Positions 41,724-46,900 of a stretch of 46,900 nucleotides of DNA are shown one piece after another (the stretch's first letter is position 1; every line of letters begins with the position of its first letter). A program made the position numbers and the translations under genes. The notes beneath the pieces were generated by a model, which saw only the letters and a program-made list of their open reading frames with translations, did not search any database and was not told the origin of the DNA. The DNA is from Cudoniella acicularis (lineage: Eukaryota > Ascomycota > Leotiomycetes > Helotiales > Helotiaceae): the NCBI GenBank assembly GCA_013054445.1, contig JAAMPI010000259.1, positions 1 to 46,900 of the forward strand, in the 5' to 3' direction.

Positions 41724-43290
41724 ATGCTGGAGAACAAACCCTTGAAGCCCAAGAGGACTTCTGCTCCCAAGCCAGGAGCTGGATGCATCACATGCAAGTT
41801 AGTCAGGACTAGAAGAGTGTTGTAGTCTCCTTCGGAATACAACTGACAATACCAGGGCGCGTCGGGTGAAGTGTGATGAAAATAAACCCTACTGCAATAA
41901 CTGTCGAAAATCGTCTCATACATGCCTATGGAAACGCGATCCATGCAAAGCACTGCGCGTCATTCTTCCGCAAAATACCGCCCTACTTCCTCGATTACGA
42001 CCCTCCAGTGCTCTACACTTTGTGAATCAGAGGGAAGCATTCCACTTCTCAGCATATCAAGAAGAAGTTGCTGCCGAGCTCTCTGGATATCGCAAGTCCA
42101 CAGCATGGACGGGGTTGATGCTCCAAGCATGTCATACAGAGCCATTTGTCCTTCGAGCTCTTGTAGCTATCGGAGCGCTCAGAAAATCTATCAAAACATC
42201 TTATGTAGTCTCACGAGAACCAGCAGAGCCTGCCTCGATAAGCCACCGCCTTGCACTCCAGCATCGAGAGTTTGCACTGGAGTCTTATGACAAAGCTATT
42301 GTGGGTATCCGGCGGATCGTTCCCACACCTGATCGAGTATCTACGTTAAGAAAAGCGCTGGTTGCGTGTTTACTGGTCCCTTGCATCGAGTGGTATCTTT
42401 GAGATCCGAATACGGCCTGTTATCAAACCCAAGCGGGGTACGACTTGTTACACCAGTGGATATCCGAACATTCTTGTCATGAAACAGGCCTAGGTTCTCC
42501 ACATTCTGGTGTTATTGAAGACGATCTTTTCCGAGAATTTGGTCAACGGGACCTCTTTTACACCACGTGGTGGGGCATGAAGCACCTTGAAAAGCATCAG
42601 ACTCGGAGAAAAGAAGGTGCCATGACAATCCGGAACATGCCATCCAAATTTGTTAACCTCGATGATGCAAGATCATACCTGGAATTGATAACGCGGCGAA
42701 CATTCCACCTTATAAGCGAAACAAAAAGCTCGCATAATTGCAGCAAAAGAAGAATCTGGCGAGCTGGTGGACCCATGTCATGTTCTAATAAACCTAGTTG
42801 GAGAGGTGACAATTACTTCAAAGATATCGGGAGGTGGAACAGAGTATTTGGTTCATTCCTATCTACAGCTCCAAATGACTCTGATTTTATGGATTCATCT
42901 CTTACGAGTACTCGTTCTGGATGCCGAAATTTCTCTTGCGAATACTTTTTCAACAGAGGAAAGTTCGATCGACGGCTACTCCTCGAGCTTTTCAGAGATC
43001 ATGGCGCTTTCTCGATGTATGATTCAAATGTTAATGCAACAATTTCCGCACCCTCGGTCGGTCCTGAATTTATCTCAAGGAATGGAGAAACTATATACAC
43101 CGTTGCATTGTTTTGCCAGGACAGGTTATTTCGTCATGAGGCTCTCTCTATGTTACGTTGGCTATCAGTGCCGGACACAACAAACTAATTTGCCGAATTT
43201 TTGCTCAAGCCTCTTATATTATCGGATTAGAAGAAAAAGGCAGGCTTAAGGACGGAAATATTCTGGAGAATGCGTGATATCGATTGATCT
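41724..43290 (+). pseudogene. Zn2Cys6 transcription factor pseudogene
   Basis: Exon 1 (41724-41797) encodes MLENKPLKPKRTSAPKPGAG then CITCK. A 58-bp intron (41798-41855; GTTAGT, CTGAC branch, CCAG) leads to ARRVKCDENKPYCNNCRKSS and HTC, completing a perfect binuclear zinc cluster. The next about 180 codons (ELSGYRKSTAWTGLMLQACH, LRALVAIGALRKS, LQHREFALESYDKAI) match the fungal_trans_2-type regulators common near metabolic clusters. A TGA at 42400-42402 then stops the frame within a conserved helix, and the same frame resumes with QTQAGYDLLHQWISEH. Near 42714 the reading shifts by one base (RRTFHLI to KARIIAAKEESGELVDP). It shifts back near 43080-43100 (YTVALFCQDRLFRHEALSML) and changes again near 43190 (ICRIFAQASYIIGLEEKGRL). 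With one nonsense and at least three frame changes the gene is dead, though little diverged. Confidence 0.85.
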
Positions 43291-46168
43291 GGCTACTCAA
43301 TCATTGGTTTGAGGGGTCGAAGAATATCATAATTATATGCGCGAGGCGAGAAGGATACCCACTTGGGATAGTCTATCCAGCGAAGCGGCAATGGAAATTA
43401 CGGGTTTTCTCTCAGGACGAGGTTGAGAGTCTTGTTCATTCTAAGTATTATTAATGCTTGCCACTCCATTCAAAGGCCCACATATGACCGCCGACTCTTC
43501 GAAAGCCCAATTGCGTTAAATAGGCACAAGTTTATGATGAATTGCTACAAACGGTGAGGGTTTCAAATTGAGAGCAGATAGCGAATATCTATCACATCAG
43601 TGTTTAATGAACGACTTTTCATGCTTCAGCTTCAGCTCTAACCTCAACTTCAACTTCAATCCCAGTCCCAAGGTCTCCCACACCTGAACTTTCATTTTTG
43701 GGTCATTTCCGACCAAACAAGCATTTACTTACTTCGTACTCCCTACATCTGACACTCGAGCTACGGGCATGTCCGATAGACCAAGTTCACGACTATGGCA
43801 TAGTGCGGGTCTAGCCAACTCTATTTTGGACTAGGCCAATCGAGCAGACAGGATTACCTGACTTGTCTGCACTGTGCCACTAAATCCCACACCTATGCAA
43901 GCCATACTTGTTGGTTCAAAGGCCTCGGGAACCGCAGGCGGGGTATTATTCTCCCGGTCATGGCAATCGCTCCCACTCTGGGGAAGTTGACGCACAACCA
44001 TGGCTCCGTAGTCCAGAGCCGGCATGTCTCATCGGTTGGAAAACAGCTGTTTTGGAAGACTGTTCGTGGATCTTACTCTCATTGCTCTCCAGAGTCGGAG
44101 ACAGGGCCGTATGAAAATGAAAGTTGAGAATCAAGAATCTTGTGCCACATTTTTACTACGACAAATGTTCAAGTAACTTGGGGTCAGCGAACACGTTGAC
44201 AGGGAAATACTTCTCCACATCGCCTTCAAGTACATCTCCGTGTACAAAAAAAAGATCCTCAGCAACGCTCTTCTCCTGACTTGAACTAGTGGCATCGGCC
44301 TGGAGACACTCCTATCCCCACAGCTTATCGATCAAGCTAGTCCTTTTGTTGCACTTCGCAATTGTCCCCCGCAAAAGACTATAAAGAATCATGTGTATTT
44401 TATAGCTATATAGCAAAGGGTGAATCTCTCTTCTACAGGTTTTGTTGCAAATCGCAATTGTCCCTCGCGAAAAAAATATATAAAGAATCACGTGGACTTT
44501 ATAGCTACATAGCAGAAGTGAATCCTTCCTCTCTCTACTCTACTCTATTCTTAAAGGAACTATTACACATCACATTGCTATTGTTCCCCGCGAGATTAAT
44601 GTAGACCCGTAGTTTAAAAGTAAAAGTGAATAAATGAATGAGTGAACCTCGATCTACTATAGAAGAAGAATATTTATTCCTTGAATGGAAGATTCCGATA
44701 TGTTGTTTTATTTATTAGGTGGACAGTGTTGGTATTTGATAATAGTATGAGTGCTGGGCGTTTAGAAGACGAGGAAGAAGGGGCGGAAGAGAGGAAGGAG
44801 GGGTGAGGAGGGAGATAGGAAGTTGGGTTTTGAGGGGAGTGGTTGGTAGTTGGTGGTTAGTGATGGTTAGTGGTTATTAGTGGTAGTGGTGAGGGTGGTG
44901 AGGGTTTGTATTGGTTATGTGCGTGTGTGGTTTTTTATTAGTGTGAACTTTGAGTCTTCGAATATAAGACAAAAATACGAGAATAAAAACGAGTATTCTC
45001 GATCTGCGCTTCGAAACTCCCTATCCCACGTAGCGTATAACGCGTCACGTTCTTTCGAGAAAGATGACTTCAAGTTTTGAACCGCTTTGAGAAAAGCTAG
45101 CGTAGGGCGTTTAAATATACCAATTCCCGTAAAGGCTTCATAAAAGTTTATATAATTTAAGTGAAAGAATAATTGTTATTTATTTTATTACTTTGAAGTG
45201 TTTTTTTGCGTCTTTTCGCTTAGACACTAACTTAACTTACGGTACGTGGGATATATGCGTGTCGTGAATCGATGTAATCTCAATAGATAGAAACGGTATA
45301 TACTGAGTAGAAGAAGCGTTAACTAGGCAGAAATGATAACTCTACTATAGAATGGAAGTCGTTTCCGCCTTATAATAATATCTGTATTCATGCGGACGTG
45401 TGTCTCTGGTATAGTATATCTTCCCTTTTAATTGCTAATAGGTAACCAGAAACTAAATCTTGTATGTGCGCCCTGGAAGTATAATCACGAAGACGGAAGC
45501 TAATAAATCAACTGAGATCACAAGGAAAGACTCAATCGATCCCTTCCCTTAACACATCACAGAGGTGACAGAACCTACTTGAGTACAAGCGCAGAAGTAA
45601 AATACATCTTGAATTGTCACTGTCAGATTATATTGCTTAATTTTTCTCGAAATCAGTATCTTCACGCCCCCTCCTAAGCCTCTTTTGTCTTCTGGTTCCC
45701 CTTTTTATAATTAGGCCATATACATACGGCGTGGTATTCGACAAGCGCACGCTTCTGGATTATGGAGGTATGTGAAGTTGTCAAGTACACCACGGCTACA
45801 TTCCCCCCACTCACCCACCCCACCCGCCTGACCTTAACTCCTTGCATTTTAGCTGGGGAAAAAAAGAGGAGTCACGGAGTTTGGCGTCTAATAGCACGGA
45901 ATCAATGACTCCTGGGGCTGAAGACTATACTTCTTTCCGCTGGTGAAAGTACAGGAGTTGTCCTGACTTTCCGGATATGGTGAATTTGCAGGGACTAAGC
46001 GTGCGCGGATTTGATCCACAAGGTCATGAATTGTGGGACTCTATAATTAAATTGTGTCAGCTGTTTGTTGTAACTTCCATAGACAAGTGATATTGAAGTT
46101 TTGAATTTGGAAGATATGTTTGTGGGAAGGGGTGGGGTCGGATCTACGTACATAAGAGCAAGGACAAT
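43291..46168. other. Intergenic region with a tandem duplication, no gene seen
   Basis: About 2.9 kb. The left part (43291-43460) still shows faint transcription-factor-like peptide (ARRIPTWDSLSSEAAMEI). A 96-bp tandem duplication lies at 44344-44535. G-rich plus-strand sequence spans 44750-44930 and AT-rich sequence spans 45080-45450. No supported open frame. Confidence 0.4.
44344..44535. repeat. 96-bp tandem duplication
   Basis: TTTTGTTGCA..TCGCAATTGTCC begins at 44344 and again at 44440. Both copies continue with TATAAAGAATCAYGTG, then TTTATAGCTA, CATAGCA or TATAGCA, and GTGAATC. A third partial echo (TATTGTTCCCCGCGA) lies near 44580. Differences are mostly transitions. No coding role is seen. 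Confidence 0.7.
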
Positions 46169-46900
46169 CTAAATGATTAGTGCAATCTGTAAGGCTTGGA
46201 AAGATTTCAATCTCGAGATCTCCCGTGCTGATGGTGGTGAAGGGAGGAGGAAGAAATTATCGATGCACGAATAGCCGATGTTAAATGGTGTGAGGAATGT
46301 ATTGTCGAGAGATAGTACGTAGCATAGGAAACCCGGTAAAAGGAGGAAGGTACTGGCTAATAATGCTTGAAACACTCCGTGAGTGAGGTCGGAATCTGTG
46401 TACGATTCTCGCATGTGGTTGAAGAGAACACATATGCAGCGGAAGGCTTTGGGCCATAAGATGGAGAGGTTGGTCTTTGTAAGCTCTTAGCTGTAATTTG
46501 CAAGGGAGGCTTTAGGGGGGCGGGGGAAGGGGACAAGGCTTACAGTGATGACCACTATTGCGAAATAAATCTGGTTTGCTGTTATTAAGCCGAATTTAGC
46601 ATCTCTTACTAGCAGACAGAAGTACACGATTGTCGGCAGGAGAATCAGCCATAGTGTGGTATATGTAAAATAATATATTGAGAACCTCGGATGATACCAT
46701 TGGGAAAAGTCAAGGAAGCGTGGATTGTCGAAACGGCAGAGTTTGCTGTTCATTTTCCAGCGGTTGAAACGTTGGTACTCGAACTCTTCCACGTCGCCAT
46801 GACTATATCTGTATTCTGGGATGCCCAGGTTTGGAAAGAGCCGACGAAGGCACCGAACTTTGCAACGAGTAATGTGAGCGCGTCGAGGATCTCGGTGGAG
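46169..46900 (-). CDS. 3' part of an unidentified integral membrane protein gene (partial)
   Basis: The open frame enters from the right edge of the window and reads on the minus strand to 46544, including FEYQRFNRWKMNSKLCRFDN, PRFLDFSQWYHPRFSIYYFT and then a hydrophobic helix (LWLILLPTIVYFCLLV). A second helix begins at ANQIYFAIVVIT, where a GTAAGC donor at 46543 starts an intron. The acceptor is AAAG at 46475 (69 bp) or GAG nine bases earlier; both keep the frame. The last exon continues TNLSILWPKAFRCICVLFNH, further hydrophobic segments (GVFQALLASTFLLLPGFLCY) and ends at 46169. The start and most of the protein are outside the window. I do not recognise the family. The splice joint falls within a membrane helix, which supports a real gene. 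Confidence 0.6.

Overview
The window is nuclear DNA of a filamentous ascomycete. The evidence is short GT..AG introns (mostly 48-62 bp, with CTAAC or CTGAC-like branch sites), Zn2Cys6 regulators, a peroxisomal copper amine oxidase, an Nha1-type antiporter with a long tail, and a transposon degraded by C-to-T/G-to-A changes as expected from repeat-induced point mutation (RIP). A leotiomycete (Helotiales-like) host is my guess from the feel of the proteins; it is not shown by the sequence.

Region 1 (1-6 kb) is accessory and rearranged. A piggyBac-like transposon (about 22-2030), most of it wrecked by RIP, sits inside the DDE domain of a Fot1/pogo-like transposase pseudogene (1-21 and 2032-3344). 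Next come a PD-(D/E)XK-like nuclease-family gene (3491-4832, minus), a hidden spliced fragment of an RNase H1 N-terminal domain (5105-5303, plus), a 197-bp segment bracketed by a 14-bp direct repeat, and the promoter plus first half of a QCR6-like (complex III hinge protein) gene (5523-5950, minus).

Region 2 (6.5-24 kb) is ordinary housekeeping sequence: a WBP2/GRAM-like WW-domain ligand (minus), an RraA/HMG-aldolase-like protein (plus), two small TIR elements in one intergenic gap, ELG1 (minus) divergent from a UTP8-like gene (plus) across a 411-bp shared promoter with ACGCG motifs, a copper amine oxidase (plus) with a one-base homopolymer frameshift, and an adenine deaminase (minus).

Region 3 (24-36.6 kb) is dominated by one Zn2Cys6 transcription factor (30310-32727, plus). 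It has about 6.5 kb upstream and 3.9 kb downstream without a gene I can support. The downstream part carries diverged direct and inverted repeats.

Region 4 (36.6-46.9 kb) holds an Nha1-type Na+(K+)/H+ antiporter (minus), a second Zn2Cys6 factor that is clearly a pseudogene (plus; a nonsense codon and several frame changes), a 96-bp tandem duplication, and the 3' part of an unidentified membrane-protein gene running off the right edge (minus).

I see no biosynthetic cluster or operon-like system. The unusual content is the nested, RIP-marked transposon and the chimeric block of gene fragments at 5.1-5.95 kb.
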